From an uncultured Collinsella sp. (GTDB taxonomy: Bacteria > Actinomycetota > Coriobacteriia > Coriobacteriales > Coriobacteriaceae): 10,185 nucleotides of DNA. The notes beneath the pieces were generated by a model. It did no database searches. It had not been told where the DNA came from and saw nothing but the letters and a program-made list of their open reading frames with translations. Each line of letters opens with the position of its first letter. The stretch's first letter is position 1. Shown here in pieces: positions 1-10,085 of this stretch. Location of the stretch: contig CATXML010000033.1 in NCBI GenBank assembly GCA_958372035.1, forward strand, positions 1 to 10,185, written 5' to 3'. The position numbers and the translations under genes are program-made.

Positions 1-1456
<1,456 letters not shown>

Positions 1457-1462
1457 AGTCAA

Positions 1463-4954
<3,492 letters not shown>

Positions 4955-5027
4955 CAGGTTTTTCCTCCTTCACGGAAATGCTCGGTGGGTTGGCGAGGCA
5001 TAGCTTCGCCAGTTATCGCAACCTAAT

Positions 5028-5055
5028 AGTTTATCAGGTACCGACCGTTGGGCAA
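5028..5055 (-). promoter_or_regulatory. candidate rpoB promoter
   Basis: Read on the minus strand: -35 TTGCCC (5050-5055), a 16-bp spacer, and -10 TAAACT (5028-5033). This predicts transcription starting near 5021 and a leader of about 65 nt before the rpoB GTG. The -10 box matches consensus at 4 of 6 positions. A terminator lies after galU, so rpoBC needs its own promoter and this is the best placed candidate. The call is from motif and spacing only. Confidence 0.5.
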
Positions 5056-5101
5056 GAAAAGCCTTGACGCGATTGAGTTTTTGGAGTAGCAAAGTTTTTC
5101 G

Positions 5102-5158
5102 ACAGAAAACACGCAGGTAGATACGTATGTATCGAACACCTGTTCATATATTTTCTGT
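5102..5158. promoter_or_regulatory. nested inverted repeats upstream of the rpoB promoter
   Basis: Three nearly concentric inverted repeats: ACAGAAAA (5102-5109) with TTTTCTGT (5151-5158), CAGGT (5114-5118) with ACCTG (5138-5142), and GATAC (5120-5124) with GTATC (5129-5133) around GTAT. A separate 12-bp palindrome, GAACACCTGTTC (5134-5145), has the GAAC-N4-GTTC layout of Gram-positive LexA boxes. The region is AT-rich compared with the genes and lies about 50-100 bp upstream of the candidate rpoB -35 box. It could hold operators or an upstream activating element. No specific regulator can be assigned from sequence. Confidence 0.4.
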
Positions 5159-5216
5159 GAACGAGACCGCTGGTGCGGGCCTCTGAACGGCAGAATGGCG
5201 GCGAGGGTTGGCCGGA

Positions 5217-5388
5217 CGGAAATTACATCCCGTTTTGAGGCCCCAAACTGGGTCGCAGTTTCCGGTTGAGCCCTGTTTGGGAAAGCATATCCCGTTCTGA
5301 GCCGAAATTCCGGGTCGCAGTTTCCGCTAGGGGCCTCAGCCGGAAAGCACATCCCAGAATTCGACCAAATTGTGGGTCGCACTTTCCG
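5217..5388. repeat. three 46-nt imperfect palindromes with an exact 62-bp period
   Basis: Units at 5218-5263, 5280-5325 and 5342-5387, each 14 + 18 + 14 nt, separated by 16-nt spacers. The left arm is close to GGAAAGCACATCCC and the right arm is GGGTCGCAGTTTCC or GGGTCGCACTTTCC. Centres and spacers vary, but all lengths are exactly conserved. Successive 14-nt half-sites alternate in orientation and start 32, 30, 32, 30 and 32 bp apart. Read as minus-strand RNA the arms pair at about 12, 11 and 13 of 14 positions thanks to G-U pairs; on the plus strand only 11, 9 and 10 pair. No protein gene fits here. The block lies between the galU terminator and the rpoB regulatory region. Confidence 0.85.
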
Positions 5389-5408
5389 GGGCTAAGCTGT
5401 AGCTCGCA

Positions 5409-5442
5409 TAAAAAACGGGTGCAGACCGAAGTCCGCACCCGT
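5409..5442 (-). terminator. intrinsic terminator of galU
   Basis: Minus-strand RNA forms a 12-bp stem (5431-5442 with 5415-5426, one G-U pair) capped by a UUCG tetraloop (5427-5430). A run of U follows, encoded by the A tract at 5410-5415. It begins 20 nt after the galU stop codon. Confidence 0.93.
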
Positions 5443-5462
5443 AAATGTCGATGCCCGAAGGC

Positions 5463-6371
5463 TTATTTGCGCATCAAACCGCCGCGCTCGTCGATGGCGT
5501 CCCAGAAGGCGCCAGCAAAGCGAGGATCGCTTGCGGCCATGAGGGCGTTGGTGGCCATCCAGCCAGACGGGGTGCCGGTGTCGTAGCCCGAAAGCGGATC
5601 GATGACGACGGCGTACATGGCCTCGCGGTCGAGCGAGCGGGCCATGGCGTCGGTCAGCTGGATCTCGCCGCCCTTACCAGCCTGCTGATCGGCCAGCAGG
5701 TCCATGACCAGCGGGCTCAGCAGGTAGCGACCGACGATGTACAGGTTGGACGGAGCCGCCTCGGGAGCGGGCTTCTCAACCAGACCGCCGATGCGCCAAA
5801 CGGCACCAGGCTCGTCGTCGGCAGCATTCTCGAAGCCCTCGAGGGAACCCACGCGATCGCCGGCGATGACGCCATAACGGCTGACTTCCTCGGGAGCGCA
5901 CGCGGCAACGGCGATAACCGAAGCGCCACCGTGCTCCTTGGAGACGGCGAGCATCTTGTCGCAGATGTCGCGGTTGGGCACAACGTAGTCGCCCAGAAGA
6001 ACCAGGAAGTTCTCCCCCGCCACAGCGTCGGCGGCAGATCGAATAGCGTGACCGAGGCCCTTGGGCTCGTACTGATAACGGAAGTCGACCGGCATACCGC
6101 CCGCATGGGCGACGGCGTCGGCATAAGCATCCTTGCCGCGCTCGCGCAGCAGGTTCTCGAGCGAACGGTCGGGCTGGAAGTAGCTCAGCAGCTCGGGCTT
6201 ACCGGGAGAGGTAACGATGATGGCATCGTCGACCTCCTCGGGGTCGAGTGCCTCCTCAACGACATACTGAATGACCGGCTTGTCGAGCACCGGCAGCATC
6301 TCTTTGGGCGTGCACTTGGTGCCAGGCAGAAAACGCGTGCCAAGACCGGCGGCGGGGATGATTGCCTTCAT
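5463..6371 (-). CDS. galU: UTP--glucose-1-phosphate uridylyltransferase
   Basis: A 302-residue cytosolic nucleotidyltransferase that makes UDP-glucose and pyrophosphate from UTP and glucose-1-phosphate, feeding cell-envelope glycan and galactose metabolism. The family signature is at the N-terminus: the GLGTR loop (residues 9-13) and PKEML (22-26). The metal and nucleotide-binding LLGD is at 125-128 and GEIQLTD at 235-241, followed by GYDTGTPSG near the C-terminus. The start is the ATG at 6369-6371. The frame is open for 28 more codons upstream, but those residues look unlike the family, and AAAGGA sits about 11 nt before this ATG. The gene has its own promoter and a strong terminator, so it is a single-gene unit placed between rplL and rpoB. 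Confidence 0.96.
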   Translation of the reverse strand: MKAIIPAAGLGTRFLPGTKCTPKEMLPVLDKPVIQYVVEEALDPEEVDDAIIVTSPGKPELLSYFQPDRSLENLLRERGKDAYADAVAHAGGMPVDFRYQYEPKGLGHAIRSAADAVAGENFLVLLGDYVVPNRDICDKMLAVSKEHGGASVIAVAACAPEEVSRYGVIAGDRVGSLEGFENAADDEPGAVWRIGGLVEKPAPEAAPSNLYIVGRYLLSPLVMDLLADQQAGKGGEIQLTDAMARSLDREAMYAVVIDPLSGYDTGTPSGWMATNALMAASDPRFAGAFWDAIDERGGLMRK

Positions 6372-6467
6372 GTTATTCAAAGATCCTTTCGCAGGCGCAA
6401 AAGCGCCCCGTGCGTGCGGCGCACAGCCGCAGACCAAATTGCGATACCCAAGCATCTTACCGCTGGA

Positions 6468-6495
6468 ACTATATGTCGCTACAAGGCAGAGACAA
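6468..6495 (-). promoter_or_regulatory. candidate galU promoter
   Basis: Minus strand: -35 TTGTCT (6490-6495), a 16-bp spacer, and -10 TATAGT (6468-6473, 5 of 6 to consensus). The predicted start near 6461 gives a leader of about 90 nt. That leader contains two short hairpins, at 6416-6430 (GCGGC/GCCGC) and 6394-6407 (GGCGC-TTTT-GCGCC), just before the ribosome binding site. AT-rich sequence upstream (about 6496-6545) could act as an UP element. The rest of 6496-6618 shows nothing else that can be named. Confidence 0.6.
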
Positions 6496-6618
6496 TTCTT
6501 CAGCAGGTCAACGCAAATTATTGCTCGAATGGTGCAATTTTATTGCCCAACGGCAGGGCACCCGATGCGACGCAAATCACAGAACATGGCAGTTTGAGCA
6601 ACCGATGTCGGGGAACCG

Positions 6619-6657
6619 AAAAACAAAAAAGACGGGGCTCGCAATGCGAACCCCGTC
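6619..6657 (-). terminator. intrinsic terminator of the rplJ-rplL operon
   Basis: The stem lies at 6631-6657, with arms that read GACGGGGTTCGCA and TGCGAGCCCCGTC on the minus strand and contain one T-G wobble. The loop is very short. A U-rich tail follows, encoded by 6619-6630 (TTTTTTGTTTTT on the minus strand). It starts 28 nt after the rplL stop and separates the stalk genes from galU. Confidence 0.93.
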
Positions 6658-6685
6658 TGCAAAGGAATCTGGCGAGAAAGCCTGA

Positions 6686-7063
6686 TTACTTGAGGGTGAC
6701 AGCAGCGCCAGCAGCCTCGAGCTTCTCCTTGGCAGCCTCGGCGTCCTCCTTCTTGGCACCCTCGAGAACAGCCTTGGGAGCGCCCTCGACGACCTCCTTG
6801 GCCTCCTTCAGGCCAAGGTTGGTGAGCTCACGGACGGCCTTGATGACCTGGATCTTGTTGTCGCCGAAGCCCTCGAGCACGACGTCAAACTCGGTCTTCT
6901 CCTCGGCCTCAGCAGCGCCAGCAGCGGGAGCGGCGACAACAGCGGCAGGAGCAGCGGCGGAAACGCCGAAGGTGTCCTCGATAGCCTTAACGAGCTCGGA
7001 AGCCTCGAGAAGGGTCATTTCCTTAAGAGCATCGATGATCTCATCGGTGGTAAGCTTAGCCAT
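6686..7063 (-). CDS. rplL: 50S ribosomal protein L7/L12
   Basis: A 125-residue acidic stalk protein, present as several dimers bound to L10, that recruits and stimulates translational GTPases. The layout is typical: an N-terminal dimerisation domain (about residues 1-33, starting [16 protein letters not shown]), an Ala/Pro-rich flexible hinge (about 36-52), and a C-terminal factor-binding domain (about 56-125) containing [13 protein letters not shown]. The start is the ATG at 7061-7063, with AAAGGA (7071-7076) 7 nt upstream. An in-frame upstream ATG would add 11 unfamiliar residues and is not preferred. It lies 102 nt after rplJ and is followed by an intrinsic terminator. Confidence 0.97.
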   Translation of the reverse strand: MAKLTTDEIIDALKEMTLLEASELVKAIEDTFGVSAAAPAAVVAAPAAGAAEAEEKTEFDVVLEGFGDNKIQVIKAVRELTNLGLKEAKEVVEGAPKAVLEGAKKEDAEAAKEKLEAAGAAVTLK

Positions 7064-7082
7064 TTCTAAGTCCTTTCGGTTT

Positions 7083-7147
7083 CCGTGCGGATGCACGGAG
7101 ATCAGTTAAAACACGGCGCGAATGCGCCAGGGGTGCGGCGTTGCCGC
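7083..7147 (-). promoter_or_regulatory. three small hairpins in the rplJ-rplL spacer
   Basis: The 102-nt gap between rplJ and rplL contains three GC-rich inverted repeats in a row: CCGTGC/GCACGG (7083-7098), GGCGC/GCGCC (7115-7128) and GCGGC/GCCGC (7135-7147). None is followed by a T tract, so they are not intrinsic terminators. They could serve as RNA processing or stability elements, or help uncouple rplL translation from rplJ, since the cell needs several L7/L12 per L10. The role is inferred. Confidence 0.45.
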
Positions 7148-7165
7148 CGCGGGTGAAAACAGCAA

Positions 7166-7687
7166 CTAGGCTGCCTTCTGCTCGGAGACCTGCTGGATCG
7201 AACGAGCGAGACCAGAGGAAACGCCGTTGACGCAGACAGCGATGTCGCGAGCGAAACCAGAGATGAGACCGGCGATCTGGCCGAGAAGCTGATCCTTGGT
7301 GGGCAGCTCGGCGATAGCCTTAACATCATCAGCGGAAACGGCCTTGCCGTCGGAGATACCGCCCTTGATCTCAAGGACGCCCTTGGACTTAGCAGAGAAG
7401 TCCTTAAGGGCCTTAGCGGCCTCGACCGGCTCGGACTCGTAGAACACATAAGCGACGGGGCCGGCGAGGATCTCGTCGAGCTCGGGCTGCTCCTGGTTCT
7501 TGAGAGCGATCTTGACCAGGTTGTTCTTGTAGACCTTCATCTCGGCGCCGCACTCGCGAAGCTGATGACGCAGCTCCTGAGCCTGCTTAACCGTCAGACC
7601 GTTGTAGTTGACGACGAACAGACCGGCGTTCTCGGCGATACGGGACTCGATCTCTGCAACCTTGTCGATTTTGTACTGCTGGGGCAT
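7166..7687 (-). CDS. rplJ: 50S ribosomal protein L10
   Basis: A 173-residue stalk-base protein that binds 23S rRNA and holds the L7/L12 dimers. The N-terminal rRNA-binding domain is recognisable: KIDKVAEIESRIAENAGLFV, the GLTVKQAQELRHQLRECGAE segment, then VYKNNLVKIAL. A C-terminal helical region (about residues 130-173) is where L7/L12 dimers dock. The start is the ATG at 7685-7687, with a near-perfect Shine-Dalgarno (AGGAGGTG, 7694-7701). L10 also represses its own operon by binding the leader, and a matching leader lies just upstream. rplK and rplA, which usually precede rplJ, are absent here. Confidence 0.97.
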   Translation of the reverse strand: MPQQYKIDKVAEIESRIAENAGLFVVNYNGLTVKQAQELRHQLRECGAEMKVYKNNLVKIALKNQEQPELDEILAGPVAYVFYESEPVEAAKALKDFSAKSKGVLEIKGGISDGKAVSADDVKAIAELPTKDQLLGQIAGLISGFARDIAVCVNGVSSGLARSIQQVSEQKAA

Positions 7688-7751
7688 AAATTACACCTCC
7701 TCGAATTCTTTCCGGGCACGGTCCGCCACAAGGACGTGACGGGGGCATGTC

Positions 7752-7789
7752 CAAAAAGAAAGCCCCCGCGCTGCATGAGCGACGGGGGC
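7752..7789 (-). terminator. leader attenuator terminator upstream of rplJ
   Basis: Minus-strand RNA forms a stem GCCCCCG/CGGGGGC extended by CGCT/AGCG with one bulged base (7762-7789), then TTTCTTTTT (7753-7761). It lies inside the predicted rplJ leader, between the L10-binding fold and the ribosome binding site, with no gene ending just before it. That placement points to attenuation of rplJL rather than gene-end termination. Confidence 0.85.
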
Positions 7790-7809
7790 GAGAAGACATA
7801 TCTACTCGA

Positions 7810-7872
7810 CCACCTCGGCTGGCGGGATGTCCCATTAAGCTCGCGGGCGATGCCCGTTTGCACCGGCTGTCT
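7810..7872 (-). promoter_or_regulatory. L10 leader (autoregulatory L10-L7/L12 binding site)
   Basis: The minus strand contains the elements I recall as conserved in the bacterial L10 leader: AGACAGC near 7866-7872, a GCTTAAT segment (7834-7840), and GCCGAGGT (7812-7819). The first and last form the kink-like internal loop bound by L10. Between them lie two short hairpins, GGGC-ATC-GCCC and GGGA-CA-TCCC. The fold starts about 25 nt after the predicted transcription start and ends about 20 nt before an intrinsic terminator. That arrangement fits L10-(L7/L12) complex binding that favours termination or blocks expression of rplJL. The identification is from motif memory, without a covariance search. 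Confidence 0.8.
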
Positions 7873-7903
7873 CTGGCAGCGGATTCGTGCGTGAACCGAA
7901 AGT

Positions 7904-7932
7904 ATTATGGCGGGGACCCCGGCGTCGGTCAA
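7904..7932 (-). promoter_or_regulatory. candidate rplJ-rplL promoter
   Basis: Minus strand: -35 TTGACC (7927-7932), a 17-bp spacer, and -10 CATAAT (7904-7909). Both boxes match consensus at 5 of 6 positions. The predicted start near 7897 gives a leader of about 210 nt that contains the whole L10 fold and the attenuator. The -35 box lies inside the left arm of the large palindrome. Confidence 0.75.
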
Positions 7933-8142
7933 CGGGAAACCGGGCTGCACACAATTCCACCATCCGGCCGCGCCGCCGAAGGCCAGGCGCAAGGTTTTCG
8001 CTCGGTCAGGTCCTGGGCTCGCACGAAGAGCACATTAAGTGCTCTTCGGCTCGTGCGGAATCTACGAAAACCTTGCGCCTGGCCTTCGGCGGCGCGGCCT
8101 GCGGTGACTTTGGGGCAGCCCGGTTTCCCGTTGGCCGGCGCC
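7921..8142. repeat. 222-nt near-perfect palindrome between the aminotransferase and rplJ
   Basis: Three nested inverted repeats. Outer arms 7921-7948 and 8115-8142 pair over 28 bp with two mismatches (18 contiguous perfect pairs). Middle arms 7966-8000 and 8065-8099 pair over 35 bp without a mismatch. The inner hairpin pairs 8024-8033 with 8039-8048 around an ATTAA loop. The unpaired parts are 17 versus 16 nt outside the 35-bp arm and 23 versus 16 nt inside it. There is no T tract on either side, no transposase and no convincing reading frame. It may be a non-autonomous mobile palindrome, a large structured RNA, or a block to transcription between two genes. The 50 bp between it and the aminotransferase stop holds nothing I can name. 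Confidence 0.92.
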
Positions 8143-8192
8143 CCCACTCATAAGCCTTAAGTCGGTGGGCTGATATGTTGCGTCCCTGATGG

Positions 8193-9329
8193 CTACAAGG
8201 TTGAAAGGAAGGTGGACAGGCGGCGGAGGCCTTCGTCCAGGTCTTTATCGGAAACGCAATAGCTGAGGCGGACGTGGCCTTCGGTTCCGAAGCAGTTTCC
8301 GGGAACTAGGGCAACGTTGGCCTCTTTGATGGCTTTGATGCAGAAGTCTTCGCTGGTTAGGCCGAACTTTTTGATGCTCGGGAAAGTGTAGAAGGCTCCT
8401 GCGGGCTCTACTACGTCGAGGCCCATGGCGTTTAAGGCTGCGAGTACGCGTTCGCGGCGGGCTCGGTAGACTTTGAGCATGGGGGTTGGGTCAACGGTCA
8501 GGGCTCGGGCTGCGGCGTCCATTTCGAAGGAGACAGCACTCGATACTAAGTATTGGTGAGCCTTTGCGATCTCAGCGATGACGGGGGCTGCGGCTGCGAG
8601 CCAACCCAAGCGCCAGCCGGTCATGGCCCAGGGCTTGGAGAAGCTCTCGATGACCACCGTCTGGTCGCGCAGCTCCGGATGGCGCTGGGCAAAGCGCTCG
8701 TAGCCATCCACATAAACCAGACGGTTGTATACGTCGTCGCAGACTACGTAGATGCCCGCCTGCTCTGCCACGCGCGCCACGGCGTCGAGCGACGCCGTGT
8801 TGAGGATGCAGCCCGTAGGATTGTTGGGCGAGCAGATGACGATGGCCTTGGTCGCCGGGGTCACACAGGCGCGAAGCGCATCCTCGTCAATCTGAAATTG
8901 CGCAGGCTCCGTATCCAAAAAGACCGCTTTGGCGTGATTGGCTACGACGATGCTCTCGTACAGGCCAAAGGCCGGCGTGGGAATAATGACCTCGTCGCCG
9001 GGGTTGAGCATAGCCATGAATGTTGCCGACAGGGCCTCGGTCGCGCCGTCGGTCAGGATGACCTCGTCGGCCGAAAACATAAGGCCCGCGTCCCCCATGT
9101 AGGCAGATAACGCCTCGCGCAGGGCGGGGCGACCGTTATTGGGCGGATAGTGCGTGTCGCCGCGGTCCAGTGCGGCGGTCACCTCGGCACTAATCACATC
9201 GGGCGTGGGAAAATCGGGCTCGCCAAGCGCAAGCGCGATGCATCCCGGGTGCTGAGCGGCGAGTGCGTTAATCCGACGGATGCCGGAGGGCTTGAGCGTG
9301 GCAAGCGAGGTATTCATGGGCAGACGCAT
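8193..9329 (-). CDS. pyridoxal-phosphate-dependent aminotransferase, class I/II
   Basis: A 378-residue fold-type I aminotransferase, probably of the aspartate/aromatic family, moving an amino group from an amino acid to a 2-oxo acid. Landmarks: GEPDFPTP near the N-terminus, YPPNNGRPALREA, DGATEA, the SPNNPTG substrate/cofactor motif, CDDVYN with the pyridine-binding Asp, SFSKPWAMTGWRLGW with the PLP lysine at K232, and a C-terminal GHVRLSYC with the carboxylate-binding R354. The start is ATG 9327-9329, with AAAGGA 6 nt upstream; an in-frame ATG four codons later has no ribosome binding site. The exact substrate cannot be told. The 92-bp divergent spacer to the plus-strand gene shows no clear promoter. 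Codon choice changes from about residue 256 onward (see findings). Confidence 0.93.
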   Translation of the reverse strand: MRLPMNTSLATLKPSGIRRINALAAQHPGCIALALGEPDFPTPDVISAEVTAALDRGDTHYPPNNGRPALREALSAYMGDAGLMFSADEVILTDGATEALSATFMAMLNPGDEVIIPTPAFGLYESIVVANHAKAVFLDTEPAQFQIDEDALRACVTPATKAIVICSPNNPTGCILNTASLDAVARVAEQAGIYVVCDDVYNRLVYVDGYERFAQRHPELRDQTVVIESFSKPWAMTGWRLGWLAAAAPVIAEIAKAHQYLVSSAVSFEMDAAARALTVDPTPMLKVYRARRERVLAALNAMGLDVVEPAGAFYTFPSIKKFGLTSEDFCIKAIKEANVALVPGNCFGTEGHVRLSYCVSDKDLDEGLRRLSTFLSTL

Positions 9330-9421
9330 GGCGTTCCTTTCGTAAGGGTTGCACTAGGATAGCGCGCCCAGCGCCACCAGACGGTGTAACCTAAACGGAA
9401 ACGAGCCGGAAAGGAGATGGC

Positions 9422-10084
9422 ATGGAGACGACCGCGCGCGGCGATGTACCAAAAACACTGCACACCATTGCGTATATCAGTATTCCCAATAGCGCCGATC
9501 TTGATTTTTTGCTCTGGGACCTGCAGGATGCCATCGCCGCCTATGCTCAACTTTCCGGCACCGCACTCCCCCGCCCGGTCGACTTGAAGGCAAATGACGC
9601 CGGCAGCGTTGCCGATGGCATCGTGCTGGCCATTGAAGATGTGGCTGACGATGAGACGTTGACAGCTATCGAGCAGACGCTTGAGCGCTTTGGCGGTACG
9701 GGAACGCGCGTCTATGCCGCGATTCGAGCCGCACAAGAGGGCACTGAGCAGGCGCGTGGGGCCGCCGTTCGCCTGCACAAGGCATGTGAGCGCCATGACC
9801 AATTGTGGTGTGGCGGCGTTGCCATCTGCGCCGGCAGCGGCATTGCGGCGCTTCGTCGCTCCCCGCGCATGGGACTCTTGCGGCGACCGTTTTCGGAAGC
9901 GATGGATAAGCTTGTGGGTGCCGTGCGCATGGGCTGCTCAGTTGAGCACGCCCAGCTGCTCGGCGGCGGCGATGCCGGTAGCGTCAACGCCGACGGCATG
10001 GTGCGTGTCGAGCCCGCGCTGCCCGCGCCGATCTGGCACGCCATCATCAAACGCCTCGGCGCCCATGCTCAATCAAATATCTAA
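9422..10084 (+). CDS. uncharacterised protein, possibly distantly flavodoxin-like
   Basis: A 220-residue protein, the only convincing plus-strand gene here. The start ATG (9422-9424) has AAGGAG at 9411-9416. No signal peptide or membrane segment is evident. The sequence alternates hydrophobic strand-like stretches (LHTIAYISI at 13-21, DGIVLAIEDV at 65-74, TRVYAAIRA at 105-113) with helices, suggesting an alpha/beta fold. A glycine-rich segment at 129-140 (WCGGVAICAGSG) is followed by a basic stretch (RRSPRMGLLRRP, 145-156) and a helix, which faintly recalls flavodoxin-like reductases. I do not recognise the family and assign no function. It is divergent from the aminotransferase and converges on the glycosylase-like gene with 1 bp between stops. 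Confidence 0.85.
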   Translation: METTARGDVPKTLHTIAYISIPNSADLDFLLWDLQDAIAAYAQLSGTALPRPVDLKANDAGSVADGIVLAIEDVADDETLTAIEQTLERFGGTGTRVYAAIRAAQEGTEQARGAAVRLHKACERHDQLWCGGVAICAGSGIAALRRSPRMGLLRRPFSEAMDKLVGAVRMGCSVEHAQLLGGGDAGSVNADGMVRVEPALPAPIWHAIIKRLGAHAQSNI

Positions 10085-10085
10085 A

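Noticed and set aside
5023..5382. 119-codon minus-strand open frame upstream of rpoB
   Set aside because: It runs through the tandem palindromes and promoter region, and its repeated peptide motifs simply reflect the DNA repeats.
5217..5388. Possible short CRISPR array
   Set aside because: Repeats are periodic, but the gaps are only 16 and 18 nt, the arms are inverted copies of each other, and no cas gene is near.
6372..6455. 28-codon N-terminal extension of galU
   Set aside because: The residues are unlike GalU, overlap the predicted leader, and a proper Shine-Dalgarno precedes the internal ATG at 6371.
7064..7096. 11-codon N-terminal extension of rplL
   Set aside because: L7/L12 normally begins at the MAKLTTDEI start, which has its own ribosome binding site; the extension would overlap that site.
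5445..7109. 554-codon plus-strand open frame
   Set aside because: It is antisense to galU and rplL and crosses their terminator and promoter; the composition is low-complexity and unlike a protein family.
7594..8160. Several overlapping open frames in the rplJ leader and large palindrome
   Set aside because: Similar peptides (PCAWPSAARP) arise on both strands simply because the DNA is palindromic; there is no convincing ribosome binding site or family match.
9314..9802. 162-codon minus-strand open frame
   Set aside because: It overlaps the divergent spacer and the better supported plus-strand gene, with no ribosome binding site or family resemblance.
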